NCBI GenBank assembly: GCA_013076295.1
Contig: RQOL01000852.1
Coordinates: forward strand, 1 to 64,000
Reading direction: 5' to 3'
DNA: 64,000 nt
DNA from: Sanderia malayensis
Taxonomy: Eukaryota > Cnidaria > Scyphozoa > Semaeostomeae > Pelagiidae
In this document: positions 43,435 to 54,490 of the stretch, one piece after another
Position numbering within the stretch: the stretch's first letter is position 1
Layout of the letters: the number at the start of each line of letters is the position of its first letter
The notes under the pieces: generated by a model
Seen by the model: the letters and a program-made list of their open reading frames with translations, nothing else
What the model was told of the DNA's origin: nothing
The model's database searches: none
Position numbers and translations under genes: made by a program

Positions 43435-43904
43435 TGATGGCTAAATTGTTGTGCTCATTAACATGCTGGTTCTTAGCGATGAGAGTTTTATTGCTATCAG
43501 AAATGAGAAAAAACCTGTTGGGGCACTTTAAAAGACTAGAGAAGTATCGTATGTCTGTTGAGAATTGTTAAATTTCATTAAAATGGAGGAACAGTAATGC
43601 AAAATACATTGAAGTAAGAAGGGAAGAAACCAAAAACAAGCAGTGGAAAGAGTCAAAGTATACTATTCAAATAAATAAATATTCTGAAAAATTAAAAATG
43701 CTGCATTTAAAGCGTATTAGGTACTCACCACTAAACCACGTTGTGTCTGGATTTTCAACGACAAGGGTGAGACAGAAAGTCTACGCAAATTATATAGTCA
43801 TGTCATGCATGCAAAAATAGTCGAAAACAATATGCATGTATGTGGGCATAAAATAAAACAATTAATTCATTAATTACCGTAACTGTTGCTTGTGAAAGTA
43901 GATG
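43435..43904 (-). repeat. Repeat R, exon-2-bearing part
   Basis: Matches 49890-50340. Read on the minus strand it has the 52-nt exon 43780-43729 (acceptor GCGTAG, donor GTGAGTACC) of the unidentified gene. The exon-1 part was cut off by the LINE inserted at about 43905. R copies lie in tandem, since 50447-50625 repeats the same part again. Confidence 0.6.
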
Positions 43905-43956
43905 GAAATGTCTTGACTGTTTAACACTGAATAACTCTCAAATCTTTCCTTTCACT

Positions 43957-44877
43957 TTGGTAAACGACACTGTTTTCTTCGGGTTAAATGAAATAGAAAT
44001 GCCCTCCATCACAGACTCTCTACCATCTTTTGAAATCCTGTCTAAAGTAAGTAACCTTCCTAACCTATCTGACTATGATACAGATGAGAACATTAACTCT
44101 AACATTACTTCAGAATATGCCTCTGTAAAAGATATTGCTTCTATGGAGTTATCGGATAAAGATTTTGCACTTTTTCATATGAATATTAGAAGCCACTCTC
44201 TTCATTTTGATGAATTTCATGCTTTACCCTCTAGCCTTGGTATTAAATTTCAAGTTATTGGCCTATCTGAAATTAAGGTTACATCTGATGTTCAAGTGAA
44301 AGCAAATATTGAACTACCTGGTTATAATTTTCATTACACCCCCTCCCACAGCTCAGCTGGTGGTGTTGGAATATATGTTAGATCCAATCTGGAAGCTAAC
44401 AAGCGGGATGATCTTTGTGTGCGTGATGCTGATTTTGAAACTGTGTGGGTTGAGATTTGTAATCCAAAGGCAAAAAATGTGATTTGTTGCTGTGTCTATA
44501 GACATCCAAATTCTGATATCAGCAAGTTTAATGACCATCTTCATGGGAAAATTGAGGGTTTGGCAAAAGAAAATAAGTTGATTGTTATTATGGGTGACTT
44601 TAACATAGACTTATTGAAATATGATTGCCACTCTGCTACAAATGAATTTGTGAACATGATGTTTTCTCATCACTTCCAGCCAGCCATCTTACATCCTACA
44701 CGCATCACTGACACTTCTTCTACCATCATTGATAATATCTATGTAAATAATGCCACAGAAAGTAACATATACGGAGGGAATATTTTATCCTGTATCTCTG
44801 ACCACCTTCCTCAATTTACTGTTCTGTACAACAATGCCCCTGAGTATAAAACCTCATCCTTTTATGTCCATGATTAG
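43957..44877 (+). pseudogene. LINE apurinic-type endonuclease domain
   Basis: An exonuclease-endonuclease-phosphatase fold with recognisable motifs: FHMNIRSHSLHFDEF, QVIGLSEIKV (catalytic Glu), GGVGIYVRS, VCCVYRHPNS-like CCCVYRHPNSD, VIMGDFNIDLL (Asp/Asn pair) and CISDHLPQF (SDH). It ends at TAG 44875-44877, and the RT starts in another frame at 44922. About 50 residues that normally link the two domains are missing at the junction, so the single ORF of the parent element has been broken by an internal deletion and frame change. Confidence 0.85.
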
Positions 44878-44921
44878 AAAAACTTAAATGAGGAAAATTT
44901 CATTTCGGGCTACAGAAAATA

Positions 44922-46862
44922 ATGAAAATTAGAGATAAACTATTCCACCAATTCAAACTGACAAAGTCTACAAGCGACCTTAATGCATACAAAAAATTTA
45001 GGAACCGCATTGCAAATGAAATAAAAGAAAGTAAGAACAATTATTACCATCAATACTTTGATGAACATAAAGGCAATATGAAATTGTTATGGCAAGGGAT
45101 AAAGAACATTATAAGTCTTAAACCTGGAAATGTTGAAACCATCTCATGCTTAAAGGATGAGAATGATACAAAAACTTCAGACCCTGCCAAAATGGCCGAG
45201 GAATTTAACAACTATTTCACTACTGTTGCTTGTGGCATCACACAAAAAATCCCAAGAGCCCCTAAATCTCCATTGGATTATTTGTCTAATCTGGATTTAA
45301 ATTCTTTCTTCATTTCTCCTTGTACAGCCTCTGAGGTGTCTTCTCTTATACAATCATTAAAACTTGGCAAATCAAGTGGACCAAACAGTATACCTGTCAA
45401 GCTTCTGAAAATTCTTGAAGAACCAATCTCAAATGATCTCTCTGTACTTATCAATGAATCTTTTGTATCAGGGATATTCCCTGATAACTTGAAAATTGCC
45501 AAGGTGGTGCCAGTCTTCAAGAAGGGACTTACCACACTAAAATCTAACTACAGGCCCATCTCTCTCCTTTCTATCTTCAGCAAAATCTTTGAAAAAGTAA
45601 TGCACCAACGTCTGTATAAATTTCTTGAAACTTATGAAATACTATTTTGTATGCAATTTGGCTTTCGCACAGGTCACTCAACCGACCATGCTCTTATTAG
45701 TTTGACTGAAACTATCAAGTCATCACTTGATAAGGGCAGGGTTGGTTGTGGAATCTTCATCGATCTCCAAAAAGCTTTTGACACAGTTAACCATGGCATA
45801 CTCTTAAAGAAATTGGAACATTATGGTATCCGAGGAATTGCATTGAATTGGTTCAAATCGTATCTCAATAACCGGAAACAGTATGTTTCTGTAAATGGCC
45901 ATTCCTCATCCTTACGTGAAATATCCTGTGGTGTCCCACAAGGATCGGTACTTGGACCACTTCTGTTTCTTATTTACATCAATGATTTAACAAATTCATC
46001 TAAGTTTTTCTCCTTTCTTCTTTTTGCTGATGACACCAATATCTATTGTGAATCTGATGATCCTGCTTTACTCACAAAGAAAGTTAATAGAGAACTGAAG
46101 AAAGTTAAATTATGGCTTGACTCTAACAAACTTGCCCTTAATATAAGTAAAACTAATTATGTATTGTTTCACTCTCCTCGAAAGGAACTTGCAAATGATC
46201 TTAATATTAAAATTGGTAAACAGAATATTCAAAAGACAATGTATGTAAAATTCTTAGGGATTCTTATGGATGAACATCTTACTTGGAAGCATCACACCTC
46301 TGAACTTTGTAAAAAATTGTCCAGAACCTCTAGTATTTTCTTCAAAGTGCGACATCACTGCTCACTCCCCATGCTTATCAGCCTCTATAACTCACTATTT
46401 TCTTCTTTTATAAACTATGGCATCATTGTATGGGGTCTTACCTTTGAATCCTACTTACACCAACTATTTCGATTGCAGAAGAAAGTCCTTCGCTGTATCA
46501 AATTTGAACCATTCTCCGCTGCCTCATCACCAATTTTCAAATCATTAAAGGTTCTTAAAATTGAAGATACCTTGCGCTTGAATATTCTAACCTTTGTTTA
46601 TAAATCCATCAATAAACCATCTCCTCCTTATTTTCATGGCTATTTCCAGCCAAATTCAGCCATCCATAAAATTGCAACCCGTCAAGCAACCAGAGGGGGT
46701 CTTTTTAAATCGTTTAAAAATACCACTTTGAACGGACTACAAACCATCCAATATTATGGTTCTAAAATTTGGAACACCCTTCCACTATTTATTTGTGTTG
46801 CTAGCTCTCCTACAACTTTTCGGTCTAAATTGAAAACTCATTTCATCGATGCATATGTCTAA
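44922..46862 (+). CDS. LINE reverse transcriptase domain
   Basis: 646 codons, all open. Linker KIRDKLFHQFKLTKSTSDL; RT blocks SGPNSIPVKLLK, NYRPISLLSIFSKIFEK, MQFGFRTGHSTDHALI, FIDLQKAFDTVNHGIL, CGVPQGSVLGPLLFLIYIND, FLLFADDTNIY (catalytic FADD), and thumb VKFLGILMDEHLTWKHH. The C-terminal signature YYGSKIWNTLP is present. RT motifs are intact, but the endonuclease is out of frame upstream. The style fits the CR1/L2/Jockey group. A ~190-bp 3' region follows, ending near CAATCAATCAATT (47043-47056). Confidence 0.85.
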   Translation: MKIRDKLFHQFKLTKSTSDLNAYKKFRNRIANEIKESKNNYYHQYFDEHKGNMKLLWQGIKNIISLKPGNVETISCLKDENDTKTSDPAKMAEEFNNYFTTVACGITQKIPRAPKSPLDYLSNLDLNSFFISPCTASEVSSLIQSLKLGKSSGPNSIPVKLLKILEEPISNDLSVLINESFVSGIFPDNLKIAKVVPVFKKGLTTLKSNYRPISLLSIFSKIFEKVMHQRLYKFLETYEILFCMQFGFRTGHSTDHALISLTETIKSSLDKGRVGCGIFIDLQKAFDTVNHGILLKKLEHYGIRGIALNWFKSYLNNRKQYVSVNGHSSSLREISCGVPQGSVLGPLLFLIYINDLTNSSKFFSFLLFADDTNIYCESDDPALLTKKVNRELKKVKLWLDSNKLALNISKTNYVLFHSPRKELANDLNIKIGKQNIQKTMYVKFLGILMDEHLTWKHHTSELCKKLSRTSSIFFKVRHHCSLPMLISLYNSLFSSFINYGIIVWGLTFESYLHQLFRLQKKVLRCIKFEPFSAASSPIFKSLKVLKIEDTLRLNILTFVYKSINKPSPPYFHGYFQPNSAIHKIATRQATRGGLFKSFKNTTLNGLQTIQYYGSKIWNTLPLFICVASSPTTFRSKLKTHFIDAYV

Positions 46863-47368
46863 TAAATTCCCAATAAACTATAATATACCTACATACTCGG
46901 TCTCTATTAGATGAATCTGGCGATTTTGTATTTTGTATTCTTATTTCATTTTATGAAATCATTTTTCCTTCATTAATTCATTAATCCAATTTTTTATGGG
47001 GGGGCTCTCTCTCGATTAGTTAATCTACTTAGAGAGCTCCTCCTCAATCAATCAATTTTAAATACAATCTTGTATGGTATGGGCAGCTGAAACAATGCTC
47101 CACCATTTGGAATAGTTTCCAAGAGGCTGTCCTATCATCAACATTTAGATATGCATTTAGAGAAACAACCCATGAAATATGACACAACATAGTATCACAA
47201 ACAACTCAAACAAAGAGACCTCGCGACAGGAGGAAGCAGAGTGACATACATAACATAATGTAACACAACCTAACATAGCATAGCATAACATAACATATAA
47301 CTGTTGTTGTTGGATTATATTGAAAGATTATATGACCGGTATTTTTTGTTTTTGTTTTGTTGTATTCA
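46863..47368. other. LINE 3' region and short-repeat spacer
   Basis: 46863-47056 is the LINE 3' untranslated region. 47245-47300 is a degenerate (CATAA/CATAG)n stretch. No coding frame. Confidence 0.5.
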
Positions 47369-47554
47369 CTACAATAAAGGAAGATCCTCATCAGTGTTGA
47401 CAGTTTCATCATTATCATGATCATTTTCAACTTCTATCTCATCATCTGAGACAGACTCTTCACTGCTCTCCTCGTGCATCTCTTCTTCATGTCGCGTAAC
47501 ATTACTTTTATACTTGGAAGAAAATTCACATTGATCACATTTATACTGACTCAT
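47369..47554 (-). pseudogene. C2H2 zinc-finger gene of the foldback element, 3'-truncated
   Basis: ATG at 47554 opens MSQYKCDQCEFSSKYKSNV and the acidic linker, matching 58855-58355. It is cut after DEDLP at about 47375 where unrelated sequence begins, so the C-terminal ~105 residues are gone. The finger's final residues differ: VTRHEEEMH here, VARHEEEMH there. Confidence 0.75.
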
Positions 47555-49620
47555 GGCTAGCTGTTTACTTATAATTACCAACTAACTCTTAAATCCCTGA
47601 ATTCTAGAGTCTCAACTCGCTTGATTTTATAGATAAGTTCCTCCATTCAATATGATACGGGAGAGGGACTGAATGATATTTCCGAATAAACAGAACTTAA
47701 TCCTTGGATAATGCTAACTAATCCTGATTAATGACTACTCCATTCTAGCTAATCATTCCTAGTCATTACCTTCTCAATACTTGATCCTCAATACATCCTT
47801 GATTATCATTCCTAATCATTACCTGATCATTAGTTGATCCTTCACTGATCCTTACTAATCCTTACCAATCATACCTATTCATTACCTGATCATCAGTAGA
47901 TCCTTAAGTGATCCTTGATAATCCTTACCGTCACTACTGATCATCAGTTGATCTTTAACTAATCCTCACTAATCCTAACTAATCATTCCTAATCATTACC
48001 TTATCATTACTTGATCCTTAACTGATCCTCACTAATCCTAACTAATCATCCCTAATCATTACCTTATCATTACTTGATCCTTAACTGATCCTCACTAATC
48101 CTAACTAATCATTCCTAATCATTACCTTATCATTACTTGATCCTTAACTGATCCTCACTAATCCTAACTAATCATCCCTAATCATTACCTTATCATTACT
48201 TGATCGTTAACTGATCCTCACCAATCCTTACCAATCATACATAATCACTACCTGATCATCAGTAGATCTTTTACTGATCCTTGATAATCCTAGCCAATGA
48301 TACCTAATCATTAGCTGATCATGAGGTCATCCTTAACTGATCCTCAGTGATCCTTATAGTCATTCATAGTCATTACTGATCATCAGTTGATCCTTAGCTG
48401 ATCCTCACCAATCCTTACCAATCATACATAATCATTACCTGATCATCAGTTGATCCTTAGCTGATCCTCATTAATCCTTACCAATCATACTTAATCACTA
48501 CCTGATCCTTAGTTGTTCCTTAACTAATCCTTACGAATCCTTACTAATCATTCTTAATCATAACCTCATCATTAGTTGATCCTTAACAGATCCTTCTAAT
48601 CCTAACTATTCATTACTAATCATAGCTAGTCTTTACATAATCATTAGTTGATCTTTAACTGATCCTGGCTTTATCCATTCAACATTTATCCTTACTAATC
48701 CTGACTAATAATTTCTTATCATAACCCAATCCTTATTAGTCCTTGCCTAGATTTTATTAATCTTCAGCAGTACTGTGGAGGGTGTTCAGTCGGGATAAAC
48801 TGAAGATTAATAAAATCTAAGCAAGGATTAATAAGGATTGGGTTATGATAAGACATTATTAGTTATTACATTATAAGGATTAAGTTTTGTTTTAAAGTGA
48901 CTCGAAATCTTGGCTATCAGCCAATCAGATTACAGAGATTTTCTGTTTCTAGAAAAATCTTTCAATGTGACGTCACGGGATTTCCCCGCTTCTGGAAAAA
49001 TCTTTCGAATGTGGGGCTCAGTGATTTCCTAATTTTGCTGAGTCATCTTCATTAGCCAATCAGATTGCAGGAATTTTTCTGCCTCTGGAAAAATCTTTTG
49101 AATGTGACGTCAGGGGGATTTCCTCGAGGGAATTACTTATTTCGGTTTCGAGTCTTCGGATTGAAAGAGATTTGACGCGTACATTCGAACGTCGCATTCG
49201 AAAGTTTCTGATTTGTTCTTTGAATTTAATTTCGAGCCGAGAACGTGAATTTGCCAGTTCCTCCATATTTTTGTGTTTTCTTGCGATTTATTTAACAAAT
49301 TCTTATCATCTTATAAGTGCATGGAAAATCTGAAATAATTCATTGAATATAATCAAGAGATCTTCTTTTTATTGCTGTAAAAAGCTTTTTCATAAACAAA
49401 ACCGTTTTTTAGTAAGCTTTTTATGGGTTTTTTATCAGCTTTGGCGATGTTTTGCAGCTTCAAACTAACTTTCCACAACCTGTCGTTTTCGATTATTTTT
49501 TACTGTTCATGCTCTTTTCAATTCTCGAAGACTCCCGCGCATGCGTGATCTTAACACTAAAATAAAATAAAAATTCTACTGCGCATGCGTGCGCCAGGAC
49601 GCCTACTTCCTCTCCTACTA
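47375..49620. mobile_element. Foldback element, deleted copy
   Basis: Order: truncated zinc-finger gene (-), 63-bp repeat array 47690-48767, 32-bp centre 48768-48799, a right arm of only ~70 bp (48800-48870), then terminus T2 (48890-49620) ending CCTCTCCTACTA. The missing right arm was removed at an AAGTTTTGTTT repeat. T2 includes two diverged ~120-bp repeats (CCAATCAGATT…TGGAAAAATCTTT…GTGACGTCA) and the paired GCGCATGCGTG motifs. Confidence 0.8.
47690..48767. repeat. 63-bp helically spaced repeat array (deleted copy)
   Basis: Tandem 63-bp units made of 10/11-bp subunits such as TAATCATTACC and TGATCCTTAAC. Regular units are at about 47980-48220, with more diverged ones outside. Same family as the arrays at 58990-63250. 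Confidence 0.9.
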
Positions 49621-49733
49621 AAGGATCAAAAATACTGCTAAAGGTTCAGTGTCATATTAATCTGTTAGGCCGGAGAGAATGAAAAACATGTCAATTGTTG
49701 CGAATGATATCAGCGTCAAGGCGCTCTTCCTTT

Positions 49734-49853
49734 GCATACGACCATACCACCATGAGTATACCGGTTCTCGTCCGATCACCGTAGTCAAGCATGGTCGGGC
49801 CAGGTCAGTACCTGTTTGTGTGACCGCCTGGGAACACCTGGTGTTGTAGGCTT
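49734..49853 (+). rRNA. 5S rRNA-like sequence (120 nt), probably a pseudogene
   Basis: 120 nt from GCATACGACCATACCACCAT to GTTGTAGGCTT, with the 5S hallmarks: ACCGGTTCTCGTCCGATCACC, AGTCAAGC, GGTCGGGCCAGGTCAGTACC and internal promoter box TGACCGCCTGGGAACACC. A T-run (ATTTTTATTTT) follows within 5 bp as a Pol III stop. Several changes look damaging: A for C in the 5' stem, GTAGTC for GAAGTC, and TTTGTGTG for the usual GGATGGGTG. It could be an old 5S gene or a 5S-derived SINE head. The open frame on the other strand (MEAYNTRCS…) is only its shadow. Confidence 0.8.
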
Positions 49854-49879
49854 CCATTTTTATTTTCACTTTAAGTTTC

Positions 49880-50624
49880 AAGACATTGATGGCTAAATTG
49901 TTGTGCTCATTAACATGCTGGAACCTAGCGAAGAGAGTTTTATTTGTGTCAGAAATGACACAAACCTGTTGGGGCACTTTAAAAGACTAGAGAAATATTG
50001 TATGTGTGTTGAGAATTGTTAAATTTCATTAAAATGGAGGAACAGTAATGCAAAGTACATTGAAGTAAGAAGGGAAGAAACCAAAAGCAAGCAGTGGAAA
50101 AAGTCAAAGTATACTATTCAGAAAAATAAATAATCTGAAAAATTTAAAATGCTGCATATGAAGCGTGTTAGGTACTCACCACTAAACTATGTTGTGTCTG
50201 GATTTTCAACGACAAGGGTGAGACAGAAAGTCTACGCAAATTATATAGTCATGTCATGCATGCAAAAATAGTCGATGCATGTGTGCGGGCATAAAATAAA
50301 ACCATTAATTCATTGATTACCGTAACTGTCGCTTGTGAAAGTAGATGCGGTTATTTGTAATACATACTTACGATAATGGATATTGCAATGTCTTCTTGGA
50401 CGCCTCCATTTCTCCTGGATGTCAGTTCCTGCACGTCGCCACGTTTTATTGCTATGAGAAATGAGAAATAACCTGTTGGGGCACTTTAAAAGACTAGAGA
50501 AATATCGTATGTCTGTTGAGAATTGTTAAGTTTCATTAAAATGAAGGAACAGTAATGCAAAGTACATTGAAGTAAGAAGGGAAACAACCAAAAACAAGCA
50601 ATGGAAAAAGTCAAAGAATAATGT
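49880..50624 (-). repeat. Repeat R with two 5' exons of an unidentified gene
   Basis: On the minus strand: exon 1 at 50409-50372 (MEASKKTLQYPLS, donor TC|GTAAGT) and exon 2 at 50231-50180 (acceptor GCGTAG, donor GTG|GTGAGT). Joined they give 30 open codons ending IQTQHSLV in phase 0. Positions 50447-50624 start the same repeat again, so R is arranged in tandem. Relatives: 43435-43904, 37021-37075, 24640-24860 and 57380-57590. The protein is not recognised and no third exon is convincing. Confidence 0.45.
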
Positions 50625-50712
50625 TAGCTTATATAATCAACAAGCATCAAGAGGCTTATTTGTTGAAGTTTTCGTCATGTTGATAAAGTGAACGGGTAGT
50701 TGCTGCATCAAA

Positions 50713-51193
50713 ATGAGAGCCTATCTGTTGGTATCAATTCTCCTTCTTGGACTGTGTTGTTTCGTGTTTGCAACACCCGAAGGTGAGAATGCTTCAATTC
50801 ATGATATCGCTGACAAATAAAGCTACACATTTTGTTTGCCATCTTATGAATGTTCACAACAATCACTGAAGATTACTAACTGTGTTTATTGCAGCTCCTG
50901 AACAGAATGATGAGGTTGCAAAGTTAGAATCTGAAGATGAAGACGAAGTAATGGAAGATGAATCTGATGATGAACCGAATGATGATGAATCGTCTGAAAT
51001 GACATCTGATGAGAATGACGAAGACGCCATCAACATTGCAACTCAGAACAGCCCAATAATTCGTCGCAGAAGGAACCGTCGAAGATGGAGCCGTCGCAGA
51101 TGGGGCCGTCGCAGAGTGGTTCGTCGCAGAGTGGTTCGTCGCAGATGGGTTCGTCGCAGATGGAGTCGTCGCAGATGGAGTCGTCGCAGATGA
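50713..51193 (+). CDS. Secreted arminin-like cationic peptide precursor, copy C (9 repeats, promoter lost)
   Basis: Coding exons 50713-50782 and 50895-51193 give 122 residues with the same signal peptide and acidic pro-region as A and B. The tail has nine units: RRRRN, RRRWS, RRRWG, RRRVV twice, RRRWV, RRRWS twice, RRR. The stop at 51191-51193 is TGA where other copies have TGG (Trp), so the C-terminus lacks its aromatic end. The first unit has Arg for Trp. Upstream, the TATA box, exon 1 and intron-1 acceptor seen in B are absent: the ATG exon is fused at 50700 to sequence from the downstream part of the unit. It is probably silent unless a new promoter is used. Confidence 0.75.
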
Positions 51194-51662
51194 AGTCGTC
51201 GTAGGTTTTAAGAAAGAAAGGCTCTGTATTAACGAACATGTTTAAAAACAAACTTCCAGCATTAGTGTGATATTTTTACCACGTCTTTTTCTCATTACAT
51301 ACCTGAGTTGAGCATTAATGATTTTTGGCCTTTATGCGTTCAATAGCTTGCACTGTTTCTGAACATATAGCAACGAGAGGCATGTGGTGAAAATAGCTAT
51401 CATGATACCTAACATGAAATTGCAGAAACATATATGCAAAACGTATGACGTAAACTATGAAATTCATAGAGATGTTCATGTCAAGCGCCGTGATTATGAT
51501 AATTTTTCCATAAAACTTGGTTCACACAAGGCATTATGGGCGCAGCAAATTAAAATAGATTAAATTCGCCGATGATGCGCTTCTCGAAGCGCCACAAGAT
51601 ATTTGTTTGATCACATTTGTGAGCGAAGCGAAGGGAAGCGCAAATAATTTTACGGTTTCAAA

Positions 51663-51815
51663 ATGGCGACCACGACGAAAAGAAATATCACGTCACAGGA
51701 TTCGAGAAACTTTACTGAAATGCTAGCTGAAAGAAAAAGAAGAATACATTTAAGACACCAGGTCTTGTTGGAAATATATCCAACGATGGAACCAAGGAGT
51801 ATTGTTGTATTTTAG
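51663..51815 (+). CDS. Small conserved ORF, copy C (50 aa)
   Basis: Same ORF as at 1002 with conservative changes (NITSQDSRNFTEM, AERKRRIHLRHQ, LLEIYPTME). The frame and stop are kept. No domain recognised. Confidence 0.35.
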   Translation: MATTTKRNITSQDSRNFTEMLAERKRRIHLRHQVLLEIYPTMEPRSIVVF

Positions 51816-51959
51816 CGTAGTAATGTTAGCTTATATAATCAACAAGCATCAAGAGGCTTATTTGTTGAAGTTGTCGTTATGTTGATAAAGTGAACGGGTA
51901 GTGGCATGTTCCACCGTCTGTTTCGATAACAAAGTTTAAGAAGTTCTTCTGACATTTAC

Positions 51960-52290
51960 CATTTTCAAACAAGTTTTCCTCTGAATCATTGATCTCCCTT
52001 GACCAAGGGATCATGACATTTAAAATATTAAACAATCTCTGCCTTGCAAACTTATGACAAAATTTCACCAAAAGATCTCAAATGACAGAATATAATACAC
52101 GAAGTCATGGAGTTCTGCAAACCCCCAAAGTTTAGCCAGAATATTCGAAGAGAGCTTTCTATTGCTCTGGTACTAAAAATTGGAATAACATCCGTAATGA
52201 TATTCGAGAGAAACATTCCATCACTCTTTCTAAATCAGATTTCAGACAACACCTTTTGAACCAACAAACCCCAAACACGAACCCTTGGTA
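51960..52290 (+). pseudogene. LINE ORF C-terminal remnant, copy C
   Basis: Matches 18722-19053 but with more changes, including a stop at a Leu codon after the SQTPKV-equivalent region (AGTTTAGCC). It is no longer open along its length. Confidence 0.5.
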
Positions 52291-52507
52291 GAGCCGCCCG
52301 TTAGTTTTAAATTGAATTTCTTATATTTAGTATTTCTGGTTGTCGTTCTGTATTTAAATTTAGTTTACTATTTCTTATATTATTTCATAATTGTTAATTC
52401 ATGCATTAGCTGAAAGAGTTTAAGTGTTAAAATAATGATAAAATGAAAAATGAAAATGAAATGAAAATGAATGACGGGATGATAAATCTGGCGCGTTTTT
52501 TTGAAGC

Positions 52508-52762
52508 ATGCGCTATAAGGCATTATCGCAGTTGGTTACTTGGGATGGGATCGAAGTGATCGAATATGATTCACACGATTTTCAAATAAATTCGCTGCCC
52601 ATTATTCGCTATAAGAACCCAATGCGCATTATGCGCTCACAATTCGCCTTCTTGGGCAGGCTCATTAATTTACTTGATTTGCTTCAAATCGGAGGAAAAA
52701 TTGATTCAAACGGCCAATTATCAAAGTATAAAGTTCACATTTGGAAATTATTGAGACAATAA
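52508..52762 (+). CDS. Unidentified ORF, copy C
   Basis: 84 residues, MRYKALSQLV to WKLLRQ, one residue longer than copy A. No domain recognised. Coding status is doubtful because copy B is truncated. Confidence 0.22.
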   Translation: MRYKALSQLVTWDGIEVIEYDSHDFQINSLPIIRYKNPMRIMRSQFAFLGRLINLLDLLQIGGKIDSNGQLSKYKVHIWKLLRQ

Positions 52763-53419
52763 TTCAATTCGCTGCGCCCACAATGCTCTGTATGAACTAG
52801 GCGACAATTTCATTCTGCTCTGAATAATTACTATTGCATGAAAGATATGCAAGCTAGTTCTGCTGTCTAGAATTACAATAGAAAGCACCTGTGGGGAGAA
52901 CATGTTCTCCCCTTCGAGTTTATTTATACAGCAGGGAATGACACAAGTAAAAACAACTTTTTCTTTTCAACTCTTATCTCAATCAAATCCCATAAAACAC
53001 ACCTGAACTCCAATCCTATAAATTCACTATCCCGTTCCACACGCAAGTCATGTGGTGTTTTGGTGTTCTTTATTTACGCCCACGCTTTCAATGAAAACTA
53101 TCTTAATTGAAAAGCTGCGCCGCACCGCTGCTCCTCAACAGCACCATTTTTGCAAAAATGCATAGACTCGTTACTTTGCGTCCCTGTGTTTCTTCTCAAT
53201 TCTTCGCTTCACCAACAGGGAATTATCACATTTGAGCATTACAAATCGAAACTCGGGAACAAATTTTTGTTCCTCCATTCAAAATACGTCGTTCTGATTT
53301 GTCAATTCAAATATTTTCATGGATATAGAGGCCAATAACGACGTTTGTGCCAGAAATATTTACCCCCCCTCCCCCTGGTTTTCAAGATTAGCTGGGCATA
53401 GCATTCAGTGTGATCAGAC

Positions 53420-54490
53420 CTACAATCCTGGCCTGAAATGCTGGAACGCTGCTAATATTTTCATTCCGTTTTGCAAGATATTCTCCCCTCCCCCCGATAC
53501 AATGTTGTTCTTTGTTCACTGTGCCTATTTTTCAGCGGGTAATTGCTATCCAAGACTATGCTACATGCCTTACAAGCAACAATCAACATTGTTTTGGGGG
53601 GGGGGGAGGGGTGGAGAGTTACCTGACAAGCATTTGTTGTTTGTGCTCTAAGAGGCCGCGTATTGTGTTTCATTTAGTAATATTTTCAACCGTTCCAAGT
53701 CTTTTTGGCAAGGATTGAAGCATAATGTTATGCTTTTGCAATAATTTTGACCGAAAATCGCCATTTAGCATAAAATCTAGCATAATCTGAAATCTAGCAT
53801 AATTCTGGCATAATTTTAACATCTTTTGTCAAAGGTGTTGCTTCCGCTGCTGCTTCCTCAACCTGGTTTGATTGGTTAATTCGGAACTATGATATAAAAC
53901 CACATCTTATTGTTTTATGATAAAAAAGAAAACTGCAAGGGAATATCTTGAAAATGTTCCACAGAAATTATTGAAGTTGATTAAGAAAAACGGCCATCAA
54001 TATGAATTTTTTTGCGATGCTTTCAACTTTTCAAAAATCTTTCCCATAATTGTCTTTGCATTATATTAGCAGAAGCTTAAGTTAGCCCCTATCTAAAAAA
54101 TATCGGAAAAAAGTAAACCAAGGGGTGCTAATTTGAGGATTTACGGTAATCCAGGGTACAAAATGGGTGTAGGTCGTGGCTAGCTGAGAACGTACAATCC
54201 TTGCCAAAAAGACTTGGAACGGTTGAAAATATTGTTAAGTGAAAGACAATACGCGGCCTCTTAGAGCACAAACAACAAATGCTTGTCAGTTAACTCTCCA
54301 TCCCCTCCCCCCCCAAAACAATGTTGATTGTTGCTTTTATGGCATGTAGCATAGTCGTGGATAACGATTACCCGCTGAAAAATAGGCACAGTGTGCAAAG
54401 ATCAACATTGTATCGGGTGGAGGGGAGAACATTTTGCAAAACGGAATGAAAATATTAGCAGCGTTCCAGCATTTTTGGCCAGGAGTGTAG
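53420..54490. mobile_element. Long-inverted-repeat element, copy C
   Basis: Orthologous position and content to 20194-21260. Arms of ~300 bp are inverted, with a poly-G tract (53593-53606) of different length from copy B. Non-coding. Confidence 0.7.

Noticed and set aside
49657..49977. 106-aa minus-strand frame containing MEAYNTRCSQAVT
   Set aside because: It is the complement of the 5S rRNA-like sequence, a well-known kind of false protein.
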